A DNA stretch of 31,179 nucleotides from the NCBI GenBank assembly GCA_905198295.1, contig CAJKBW010000033.1, positions 1 through 31,179 of the forward strand. Reading direction: 5' to 3'. The DNA comes from an uncultured Oscillospiraceae bacterium. GTDB lineage: Bacteria > Bacillota > Clostridia > Oscillospirales > Acutalibacteraceae. The notes below the pieces were generated by a model. That model searched no databases. It was given only the letters and a program-made list of their open reading frames with translations, and was not told where the DNA came from. Numbering within the stretch: the stretch's first letter is position 1; each line of letters begins with the position of its first letter. Of the stretch, positions 1 to 5,684 are shown one piece after another. Made by a program: the position numbers and the translations under genes.

Positions 1-87
1 CCAAAACCTTCCGGGGGAAGGTTTTGGCGTAGGGCACCCTCGCCGGGGGTGCCCTAGTGTTCCGCAGGAACACTAGGTTTTGCGTAG
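1..87. repeat. cluster of three consecutive perfect hairpins
   Basis: Three adjoining inverted repeats are seen. Arms 1-12 and 16-27 pair perfectly (12 bp, GGG loop). Arms 30-39 and 47-56 pair perfectly (10 bp). Arms 53-63 and 67-77 pair perfectly (11 bp, GCA loop), and they overlap the second hairpin by four bases, so hairpins two and three compete. The string GGTTTTG(G)CGTAG occurs at both 20-32 and 77-87, bracketing hairpins two and three. There is no T-run after any stem, so this is not an ordinary terminator. It may be a dispersed intergenic palindromic repeat, cut by the window edge. That identity is inference. Confidence 0.7.
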
Positions 88-188
88 CTTACATTCGCTC
101 TGTATAAAAGCTCTTGATATCTCTCGGATTTTGTCATTTTACATCCACCCCTATTTCTTTCTGTTTTATAAAGCAGTCCCTATCGGAT

Positions 189-194
189 TATAAT
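189..194 (+). promoter_or_regulatory. likely -10 box for the first XRE regulator
   Basis: A perfect TATAAT stands in an AT-rich stretch about 112 bases before the regulator's start codon. No good -35 box is visible 17 bases upstream, which fits a promoter that is weak or needs an activator. The transcript would start near 201, just at the edge of the inverted repeat at 207-235. Confidence 0.45.
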
Positions 195-206
195 TATTAT
201 CATAAA

Positions 207-235
207 TGATTTTACCGGAAATACCGGTAAAATCA
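207..235. promoter_or_regulatory. 12-bp perfect inverted repeat, candidate operator
   Basis: TGATTTTACCGG (207-218) is followed by a 5-base spacer and its exact reverse complement (224-235). It sits directly after the TATAAT box at 189-194 and upstream of the XRE regulator gene, where a repressor would block transcription. Autoregulation by the adjacent XRE protein is inferred. The repeat could also form an RNA hairpin in the leader, but it lacks a T-tail. Confidence 0.6.
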
Positions 236-305
236 CATAATGGCAGGATAGTTGTGGTTTAATGGTGGTGAGAACATTACTTTGTACGGAAAAGGAGCAG
301 AAACA

Positions 306-557
306 ATGAACAGAAATCGATCTGGACCGCGTATACGGATGGCCCGCCATCTGTATACTACTCCCCTGACACAGGACTACCTGAGTGCAAAACTGCAAGT
401 CCGTCATGGGATAATCCTCACCAAAAACAGCATATCCCGTATTGAAAATGGGCAGCGCTATGTAACCGATCTTGAATTGATTGCCTTTGCCGACGTGCTA
501 AAGGTGTCTATTGCCTGGCTGCTCGGCGAAACCAACGATCCCATGCCCAGACGATAG
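306..557 (+). CDS. small XRE-family HTH transcriptional regulator
   Basis: This is an 83-residue protein made almost entirely of a helix-turn-helix of the Cro/C1 (XRE) type. The recognition part contains NSISRIENGQRYVTD (about residues 41-55), the typical S-x-I-E-x-G-x-R pattern, followed by a helix ELIAFADVLKVS. There is no sensor or second domain, so it should bind DNA as a small dimer. The ATG at 306 was chosen because AAAGGAG stands about 9 bases upstream; an in-frame start at 252 has no such site. It is a paralogue of the gene at 3021-3284: both share the core K-N-x-(I/V)-x-R-I-E-x-G-Q-R-(Y/F)-V-T-D. The inverted repeat at 207-235 is its likely operator. Its target genes are unknown; the SGNH esterase gene follows 100 bases downstream with its own promoter. 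Confidence 0.85.
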   Translation: MNRNRSGPRIRMARHLYTTPLTQDYLSAKLQVRHGIILTKNSISRIENGQRYVTDLELIAFADVLKVSIAWLLGETNDPMPRR

Positions 558-585
558 GCGCGTTTGGCCGCCGAACTTTTTGTTC

Positions 586-615
586 TTGACTTTTGTCCCC
601 AAGAGGCGGTATGAT
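586..615 (+). promoter_or_regulatory. promoter for the esterase-dehydrogenase pair
   Basis: TTGACT (586-591) and TATGAT (610-615) are separated by 18 bases, a good match to a housekeeping sigma-A promoter. Transcription would start near 622, giving a leader of about 38 bases before the ATG at 660. A GAGGAGG ribosome binding site lies just before that ATG. Confidence 0.7.
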
Positions 616-659
616 CAGGAGAGATTTTTCTTTGTAAAATTCTATTGAGGAGGCATTTT

Positions 660-1643
660 ATGTTCATTCCCTATACCGATGCATCGATCCGCCTGACCGG
701 CCGATGGGGCGTCTGGAACAACACAGCCTGTGCCACAGCGGCAGGCGCTACCATTGAGGCGGCCTTCCGGGGGCGTATGGCGCGGCTGCAATTCAATATG
801 GAATTCAGCGAGCACCCTTATCCGCATGTCTGGATCAGCGTCGACGGCGGTGCACGGGTCGAAGCGCCACTTTCTCCCTATCTCCGGGTAGCTGCACCGG
901 ATGACGGCGAGCACGTGGTTACCGTGATTTATAAGGGAGCCGTAGAGATGCACCACCGCTGGCACCAGCCGCTCATCGGCAAGATCGCCTTCTGCGGGCT
1001 GGAGGCAGAGTCTGCCGCCGAGCTGCCGGCGGATAACCGGCCGGTGATCGAATTCGTAGGGGATTCCATTACCGAAGGAGTGCTCATCGACGCGGAATGT
1101 ACGGTTTTCGCCAACGACTGGTTCAACCGGCCGTATCAAGACGATGTTACCGCAACCTATGCCTGGCTGACCGCCGAGGCGCTCGGGCTGCGTCCGCTGA
1201 TGATGGGTTACGGTGCGGTAGGCATCACCAAGAGCGGATGCGGCAGCGTTCCCAGGGCGGAGGAAGCCTATCCCTATTGTTTCGCAGACATGCCGATGAC
1301 ATACCCCAACCCGCCGGCCTACATTCTCATCAATCACGGCGCGAACGACCGCGGGGCATCCGCGGAAGAATACATCACCGGCTACCGCCGGCTGCTTGAC
1401 CTCATCCGCCGCACCCATCCGCAGGCAAAGCTGATCGCGCTGAGCGCTTTCTGCGGCGCATTCGCGAAAGAACTGGGGGCGATGGTGGCGGCGTATAACC
1501 GGGAAAACGGCACCGACGTGCTGTTCATCGATTCCACCGGTTGGGTGCCGCCCGAGCCGCTGCATCCGCTGCGGGACGGTCACCGCACGATTGCTGCCAA
1601 TCTGACCGGCATCCTACGCCGGGAACTGTCTCTTCCGGTCTGA
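660..1643 (+). CDS. SGNH/GDSL hydrolase with CE2-like N-terminal domain
   Basis: A 327-residue esterase-like protein. An N-terminal beta-rich domain (about 1-120) resembles the jelly-roll domain in front of carbohydrate esterase family 2 enzymes, which remove acetyl groups from sugars. The catalytic SGNH domain follows: GDSITEG with nucleophile Ser136, a glycine block GYGAVG near 184, GAND with Asn229, and LHP with His302 before DGH. Where the family usually has Asp three residues before the catalytic His, a Glu (Glu299) is seen. No signal peptide is present, so it should act in the cytoplasm, perhaps on imported acetylated oligosaccharides (inference). The start at 660 follows GAGGAGG. The next gene begins 14 bases after its stop, so the two are probably co-transcribed. 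Confidence 0.85.
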   Translation: MFIPYTDASIRLTGRWGVWNNTACATAAGATIEAAFRGRMARLQFNMEFSEHPYPHVWISVDGGARVEAPLSPYLRVAAPDDGEHVVTVIYKGAVEMHHRWHQPLIGKIAFCGLEAESAAELPADNRPVIEFVGDSITEGVLIDAECTVFANDWFNRPYQDDVTATYAWLTAEALGLRPLMMGYGAVGITKSGCGSVPRAEEAYPYCFADMPMTYPNPPAYILINHGANDRGASAEEYITGYRRLLDLIRRTHPQAKLIALSAFCGAFAKELGAMVAAYNRENGTDVLFIDSTGWVPPEPLHPLRDGHRTIAANLTGILRRELSLPV

Positions 1644-1657
1644 AGGGAGCTGCTCGG

Positions 1658-2623
1658 ATGAAGTTTGTCGTACTCGACGGTCATGCGGTCAATCCCGGCG
1701 ATCTCTCGTGGGACGAGCTGAGGGTGTTCGGTGACGTACAGGTTTATGCCCACACCGCTCCCGCCGACACCATCCCCCACATTGGTGACGCCGACATGGT
1801 ATTGACCAACAAAACGGTCATTACCGCCGATATACTGGATGCCTGCCCGCAGATCCGCTATATCGGCGTGCTCGCCACCGGATACAATGTTGTGGATCTG
1901 CCGGCGGCCGCAGCACGCGGGATTGCGGTGACCAACATCCCCGCCTACTCCACCCGCTCGGTCGCGCAGTTTACCTTCGCGCTGCTGCTGGAGCTATGCC
2001 ATCACGTGGGCGAGCATGACCGCAGCGTACACGCCGGTGACTGGTCAGCGTGCCCGGATTTCTGCTACTGGAACACCCCGCAGATCGCTCTGGAAGGCAA
2101 AACCCTCGGCATATATGGCTTCGGCCGGATCGGCCGGGCGGTCGCTGCCATCGCACCGGCCTTCGGGATGCGGGTGCTCGTTTACAGCCGTCATCCTGAC
2201 GCACAGCCGAATGCCGGGATACAATTTGTTGACGCCGGCACGCTGTTTGCTCAAAGCGATGTGCTTTCGCTCCACTGCCCGCTGACCGACGAAACCCGGC
2301 ATCTCATCAACCGCGAATCGCTTGCCCGCATGAAGGACGGCGCCATGCTGATCAACACGGCGCGCGGCTCTTTGATTGATGAGGCGGCGCTGCGGGAGGC
2401 GCTGCGCAGCGGAAAGCTCACCGGCGCCGCAGTCGATGTGGCCGACAGCGAGCCGATTCCCGCCGGCTCCCCGCTGCTGGACGCGCCGAACTGCATCATC
2501 ACGCCGCACATCGCCTGGGCGCCGCTGGACACCCGCCGCCGGCTGCTCGCGATCGCCGTGCAGAATGTTGCGGCGTTTATCCGCGGTGAACGGCTCAACC
2601 GGGTAGAATCTTCCGCACCATAA
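1658..2623 (+). CDS. D-2-hydroxyacid dehydrogenase (glycerate dehydrogenase / hydroxypyruvate reductase type)
   Basis: A 321-residue NAD-dependent D-isomer-specific 2-hydroxyacid dehydrogenase. The nucleotide-binding loop GFGRIG is at 154-159. The catalytic set is complete: Arg236 in NTARGSLID, Glu265 in VADSEP and His284 in TPHIAWAP. The substrate-side motif VLATGYNVVD (71-80) resembles glycerate dehydrogenases that interconvert hydroxypyruvate or glyoxylate with the hydroxyacid; exact substrate cannot be read from sequence. ATG at 1658 follows AAGGGAG; a longer in-frame reading starting inside the esterase gene has no binding site. It ends just before a strong terminator, so it closes a two-gene operon with the esterase. 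Confidence 0.88.
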   Translation: MKFVVLDGHAVNPGDLSWDELRVFGDVQVYAHTAPADTIPHIGDADMVLTNKTVITADILDACPQIRYIGVLATGYNVVDLPAAAARGIAVTNIPAYSTRSVAQFTFALLLELCHHVGEHDRSVHAGDWSACPDFCYWNTPQIALEGKTLGIYGFGRIGRAVAAIAPAFGMRVLVYSRHPDAQPNAGIQFVDAGTLFAQSDVLSLHCPLTDETRHLINRESLARMKDGAMLINTARGSLIDEAALREALRSGKLTGAAVDVADSEPIPAGSPLLDAPNCIITPHIAWAPLDTRRRLLAIAVQNVAAFIRGERLNRVESSAP

Positions 2624-2635
2624 GCACTGTACAGC

Positions 2636-2675
2636 AAAAGGCCGATGCAAAAGAAATCTTTTGCATCGGCCTTTT
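2636..2675. terminator. bidirectional intrinsic terminator
   Basis: Arms 2636-2654 and 2657-2675 are perfectly complementary (19 bp), starting with AAAA and ending with TTTT, so it can stop transcription from both sides. It ends the esterase-dehydrogenase operon and also the converging small gene at 2675-2908, whose stop codon lies at its right edge. Confidence 0.9.
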
Positions 2676-2908
2676 CATACCATATGACAGGTGCCGCTGT
2701 CGATTTCACACCGCAGAAAAATATCCACGATGCGGTCCACGCGGGTATAATCGTCAATAACCTCATCCTGAATGACCGCCTGAATCTCGGCCAGGATACG
2801 CACCGCCTGCTGCCGCACAAGCACGGCATAATCCAGGCGCGCCGTTTCCAGCCATTGCAGTACCTGCTGTCCCACCGCATGGGTGACCAGTTCTTCCGCC
2901 AGCTGCAT
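2675..2908 (-). CDS. small protein of unknown function
   Basis: A 77-residue, mostly helical, acidic protein ending in CEIDSGTCHMV with two cysteines six residues apart. I do not recognise the family. The ATG at 2908 is preferred because AAAGGTGG lies a few bases upstream. An in-frame ATG at 2944 would leave a leader of only about 9 bases after the predicted transcription start near 2953 and has no binding site. It is divergent from the second XRE regulator and shares a control region with two matching operator-like repeats, so it is probably under that regulator's control (inference). Confidence 0.65.
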   Translation of the reverse strand: MQLAEELVTHAVGQQVLQWLETARLDYAVLVRQQAVRILAEIQAVIQDEVIDDYTRVDRIVDIFLRCEIDSGTCHMV

Positions 2909-2929
2909 TCCTGCCCCACCTTTCTCTTT

Positions 2930-2948
2930 TGACATTTGTTGCATGTCA
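2930..2948. promoter_or_regulatory. operator-like repeat A (TGACA-N9-TGTCA)
   Basis: A 19-bp inverted repeat, TGACA-N9-TGTCA, placed in the leader of the small minus-strand gene, just after its transcription start. It has the same architecture as repeat B at 2983-3001. Probably a binding site of the neighbouring XRE regulator (inference). Confidence 0.6.
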
Positions 2949-2959
2949 TATTTGCACTT

Positions 2960-2988
2960 ATTATACCATATACTAAATAAAATGACAA
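2960..2988 (-). promoter_or_regulatory. minus-strand promoter of the small unknown gene
   Basis: Read on the minus strand, TTGTCA (2988-2983) and a perfect TATAAT (2965-2960) are separated by 17 bases. Transcription should start near 2953. The -35 box is embedded in operator-like repeat B. Confidence 0.75.
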
Positions 2989-3001
2989 TTATTAAATGTC
3001 A
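2983..3001. promoter_or_regulatory. operator-like repeat B (TGACA-N9-TGTCA)
   Basis: A second 19-bp TGACA-N9-TGTCA repeat. Its centre is 53 bp from that of repeat A, close to five turns of the helix, so both face the same side of the DNA. It covers the -35 box of the minus-strand promoter and lies 20-38 bases before the XRE start codon at 3021. Repressor-loop or cooperative binding is inferred. Confidence 0.65.
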
Positions 3002-3020
3002 AATTTAGGTGTGTGGGCTT

Positions 3021-3284
3021 ATGTATAAAAACCGCAACTGTGACGGCACGCTGAACCTCTGCGGCCGCCGCATCGCCGCACTGCGCAAACAAATGTCGCC
3101 GCGTGTATCGCAGCGTGCGCTTGCAGACCGCCTTCAGCTGGAAGGGCTGGATCTGGACAAAAATGCCGTGCAGCGCATCGAAAGCGGACAGCGTTTTGTG
3201 ACCGATATTGAGCTTGCCGCCTTCGCGCAGGTCTTTCAGGTGTCTCTGGAGAAGCTGATCGAAAAAAACTGTGACGATGGATAA
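3021..3284 (+). CDS. small XRE-family HTH transcriptional regulator (second paralogue)
   Basis: An 87-residue helix-turn-helix protein of the XRE type with no other domain. Residues 13-32 form the first helix (LCGRRIAALRKQMSPR) and KNAVQRIESGQRFVTDIE (about 47-64) contains the recognition region. It is clearly related to the regulator at 306-557, sharing the QR(Y/F)VTD(I/L)EL(A/I)AFA stretch. ATG at 3021 is preceded by AGGTG at about 9 bases; a GTG at 3009 in the same frame is possible but lacks a site. It is divergent from the small gene at 2675-2908 and flanked by the paired repeats A and B. Autoregulation and control of the small gene are the simplest model (inference). Confidence 0.85.
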   Translation: MYKNRNCDGTLNLCGRRIAALRKQMSPRVSQRALADRLQLEGLDLDKNAVQRIESGQRFVTDIELAAFAQVFQVSLEKLIEKNCDDG

Positions 3285-3309
3285 AAAATCCATTCGACAC
3301 AGTTTTTTT
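3262..3309 (+). terminator. terminator overlapping the 3' end of the second XRE gene
   Basis: The last codons contain AAAAAAACTGTG, which pairs with CACAGTTTTTTT about 24 bases later. An inner stem ATGGAT/ATCCAT closes the loop. The T-run makes this an intrinsic terminator whose left arm is inside the coding sequence. Confidence 0.8.
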
Positions 3310-3360
3310 AGTTTCGGCATCGGTATAAACACGGCAAATCAGTCCATACTAAACCCGATT

Positions 3361-3399
3361 GAATAAGACACATTATTCGATCGAGCCGCCAAAGCGGCT
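3361..3399. repeat. two short inverted repeats before the DUF378 gene
   Basis: GAATAA-N6-TTATTC (3361-3378) is followed by a small hairpin AGCCGC-N4-GCGGCT (3384-3399). Both lie in the leader of the DUF378 gene, which starts at 3436. No clear promoter is seen nearby, so their role (operator or RNA structure) is open. Confidence 0.4.
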
Positions 3400-3435
3400 A
3401 ACAGAAACGTCAAATGATCTAAGGAGTGAAGACGC

Positions 3436-3657
3436 ATGCTGGACAGAATTGCTCTGATCCTCGTGGTCATCGGCGCCCTGAACTGGGGAAGCATCGGCCT
3501 TTTCCAGTTCGATATCGTGGCGTGGGCATTCGGTGGACAGGGTGCTGCAGTCAGCCGCGTGATCTATACGATCGTGGCGCTGGCGGGTATCTGGTGCATT
3601 TCCCTGTTTTTCCGCGACCGGGAAGAGCTGCTCGAACATCGCGACAGCAATCACTGA
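3436..3657 (+). CDS. DUF378 family small membrane protein
   Basis: A 73-residue membrane protein with two hydrophobic segments (about 5-23 and 39-59) and the family hallmark LNWGSIGLFQFD early in the sequence. This matches DUF378 (YuzA-like), small integral membrane proteins common in Firmicutes with no established function. The length is normal. ATG at 3436 follows AAGGAG at 3421-3426. It stands alone, ended by the terminator at 3670-3706. Confidence 0.9.
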   Translation: MLDRIALILVVIGALNWGSIGLFQFDIVAWAFGGQGAAVSRVIYTIVALAGIWCISLFFRDREELLEHRDSNH

Positions 3658-3669
3658 TCCGGAAGGACG

Positions 3670-3706
3670 GCAAAAGCCGGAAGCGTTTAACGCTTCCGGC
3701 TTTTGC
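3670..3706. terminator. bidirectional intrinsic terminator
   Basis: Arms 3670-3687 and 3689-3706 are perfectly complementary with AAAA and TTTT near the ends. It separates the converging DUF378 gene (plus) and the deacylase gene (minus). Confidence 0.85.
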
Positions 3707-3719
3707 TTTTATTTAACGC

Positions 3720-4208
3720 TTAAATCTCGGTGAGATGTGCCGTATGGCCTGCCTCTTCCAGAAGCCCGATAAAATCCGCCGTTTTGAGCCACACTGTTGC
3801 TGTGTTGTCGTTGGGGTGAATGCCGATCAAACCAGGTGCCTCCAAAAAAGCCCGGTCCAGAAAGAATTCCACTCTGCCCTGTTCATCGTGCAAAAGGCCG
3901 AACGGCGAAACAGAGCCAGGCACCAGCCCCAGCATCATCCGCAATTCTTCCGGCGCAGCAAAGGACAAGGGCCGCGTATGGTTTCTTTGCCGGAACGCCT
4001 TCAGATCCACCCGTTTATCGCCTTTGACCGTGATGAGGTAATACTTTTGCTTTTTATCGTCCCGAACAAAGAGATTTTTGGCATCCGCCTCCGGGTAAGG
4101 CAGGGTGACAGAGGAAAGCTCCCCCATACTGTACACCGCTTCGTGCTCCGTGATTTCATGCCAAATATTCCGGCTGTCCAGATAATGGTAAACATCCACT
4201 TTTTGCAT
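3720..4208 (-). CDS. YbaK / ProXp-ala-type aminoacyl-tRNA deacylase (PrdX-like)
   Basis: A 162-residue protein of the YbaK/EbsC superfamily, in the branch annotated as prolyl-tRNA synthetase-associated domain (PrdX, ProXp-ala). These free-standing enzymes hydrolyse Ala-tRNA(Pro) made by mistake by ProRS. The full-length fold is present: an N-terminal YHYLDSRNIWHEITEHEAVYS-type start, the conserved KNLFVRD(D) with K-K/Q-x-Y-Y-L-I and KGDKRVDLK, SFA-PEEL-MLG and GSVSPFGLL, then FFLD and GIHPNDNTATV. All hallmark blocks of active members are present. The start has only a weak GGGGA site. It ends at a shared terminator, 26 bases downstream of ackA on the same strand, so it is probably co-transcribed with ackA. 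Substrate choice is from family knowledge. Confidence 0.85.
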   Translation of the reverse strand: MQKVDVYHYLDSRNIWHEITEHEAVYSMGELSSVTLPYPEADAKNLFVRDDKKQKYYLITVKGDKRVDLKAFRQRNHTRPLSFAAPEELRMMLGLVPGSVSPFGLLHDEQGRVEFFLDRAFLEAPGLIGIHPNDNTATVWLKTADFIGLLEEAGHTAHLTEI

Positions 4209-4234
4209 ACTGGTTTCCCCATCCCCGCGACATT

Positions 4235-5440
4235 TTATGCCATCGCTTCCACGATCGCACGGGTATCCCGTGCGATAACCAGCTCCTCGTTCGTCGGAAT
4301 CACAAAGCTGCGCACCGCTGAATCCGGGGTAGTGATTTCCACCTCTTCACCGCGCGCCTTATTGGCTTCATAGTCCACGCGGATGCCCAGATAAGCAAGC
4401 CCTTCCAGCACGTCCGAACGAATGCTCTGCTGGTTTTCCCCGACGCCGGCCGTAAATACGATCGCATCCACGCCGCCGAGGGCCGCCACATAGCCGCCGA
4501 TGAATTTGATGATCTCATACGTGCGCATATCCAGCACCATTGCCGCACGGGTGTTGCCGGCCTCTTTGGCGGCCTGAATATCGCGGTCGTCGCTCGACAC
4601 GCCCGAAACACCGAGCATACCGGATTTTTTATTGAGGATCTCGTCCATCTCTTTGGCGGACAAGCCTTCCTTCTCCATCAGAAACAGCACCACCGACGGA
4701 TCGATCGTGCCGCAGCGGGTACCCATGATCAGGCCATCGAGCGGGGTGAGTCCCATCGTGGTATCGATCACCTTGCCGTCTTTGACCGCGGCAATCGACG
4801 AACCATTACCCAGATGGCATGTGATGATGCGGGTACCTTTGCCGTCCGGCTTACCCAGCAGTTCACAGCAGCGTTGCGACACAAAACGATGGGATGTACC
4901 ATGGAAGCCATAACGCCGCACGCCGTATTTTTCATAATAGGCATACGGCACCGCAAACATATAGGCTTTTTCCGGCATCGTCTGGTGGAACGCGGTATCA
5001 AACACCGCCACCTGCGGCACCTCACGGCCAAAAGCCGCCGTCGCCGCACGGATCCCCTGGAGGTGGGCCGGGTTATGCAGCGGCGCAAGCGCGGCAAAAT
5101 CCGCAATATCCTGCATCACCTGATCGTCAATGCGCACCGAACGGTCGTATTTCGAGCCACCCTGCACCACGCGGTGACCGATCGCTGCCACCTCATGCAA
5201 ATCCTCGATCACCTTGCCCTCGCCGGAGGTCAGCGCCCTTTTGACCACCGCAAAAGCCGCCGTATGATCCGGCATGGACTCTTCGATCACCACCACCCGG
5301 CCATCCCCGGTTTTATGGGTGAGCTTGCCGTCGATGCCGATGCGCTCGCAATTACCCTTAGCGAGAACCTTTTCGCCCTGCATGTCGATCAGCTGATATT
5401 TCAGCGAAGAGCTGCCCGCATTGATAACCAGAATTTTCAT
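4235..5440 (-). CDS. ackA: acetate kinase
   Basis: A 401-residue acetate kinase, normal length. It interconverts acetyl phosphate + ADP with acetate + ATP, the last ATP-forming step of acetate fermentation. Family signatures are complete: MKILVINAGSSSLKYQL at the N-terminus, GHRVVQGG, FDTAFHQTMP, RRYGFHGTSH, CHLGNGSSIAA, MGTRCGTIDP, and FTAGVGEN with N-terminal and C-terminal actin-like halves. The ATG at 5440 is set by GGAGAGG 7 bases upstream; a longer in-frame reading to 5716 lacks homology. The usual partner pta is not adjacent. The gene is divergent from tmcAL, whose enzyme also consumes acetate. Confidence 0.97.
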   Translation of the reverse strand: MKILVINAGSSSLKYQLIDMQGEKVLAKGNCERIGIDGKLTHKTGDGRVVVIEESMPDHTAAFAVVKRALTSGEGKVIEDLHEVAAIGHRVVQGGSKYDRSVRIDDQVMQDIADFAALAPLHNPAHLQGIRAATAAFGREVPQVAVFDTAFHQTMPEKAYMFAVPYAYYEKYGVRRYGFHGTSHRFVSQRCCELLGKPDGKGTRIITCHLGNGSSIAAVKDGKVIDTTMGLTPLDGLIMGTRCGTIDPSVVLFLMEKEGLSAKEMDEILNKKSGMLGVSGVSSDDRDIQAAKEAGNTRAAMVLDMRTYEIIKFIGGYVAALGGVDAIVFTAGVGENQQSIRSDVLEGLAYLGIRVDYEANKARGEEVEITTPDSAVRSFVIPTNEELVIARDTRAIVEAMA

Positions 5441-5516
5441 TGTTTTTCCTCTCCGTTTCCCGGACGGACGCCTGTCGGCCGCACCCGTACGATGCGGATC
5501 ATATCGCCCGTGCCGA

Positions 5517-5545
5517 TTGATTTTTGCGTTCAAACACGGTATACT
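5517..5545 (+). promoter_or_regulatory. plus-strand promoter toward tmcAL
   Basis: TTGATT (5517-5522) and TATACT (5540-5545) with a 17-base spacer. Transcription would start near 5552 and run through the opposing ackA promoter before reaching tmcAL at 5685. A second perfect TTGACA at 5607-5612 exists, but no good -10 box stands at the right distance. Confidence 0.6.
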
Positions 5546-5584
5546 GGAAAAAACAGGCGGACAAGCAGCCTGTTCCAGAGGATT

Positions 5585-5613
5585 ATCATAGCCCAAAACG
5601 CGGCGTTTGACAA
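5585..5613 (-). promoter_or_regulatory. minus-strand promoter of ackA
   Basis: Read on the minus strand, TTGTCA (5613-5608), 17 bases, then TATGAT (5590-5585). Transcription would start near 5578, giving a leader of about 138 bases. It faces the plus-strand promoter at 5517-5545. Confidence 0.7.
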
Positions 5614-5684
5614 GGGTTATCCTGTAAAAATGTATACAAAGCCACTGGTTTTCGGCCAGTTTCGGAAAAGGATGTGGGCTTTCC

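Noticed and set aside
1..87. possible CRISPR array or rho-independent terminator
   Set aside because: The stems differ in sequence and have no regular spacers, and no T-run follows any stem.
642..1583. 313-codon open frame on the minus strand
   Set aside because: Antisense to the SGNH esterase; His/Arg/Gly-rich without motif.
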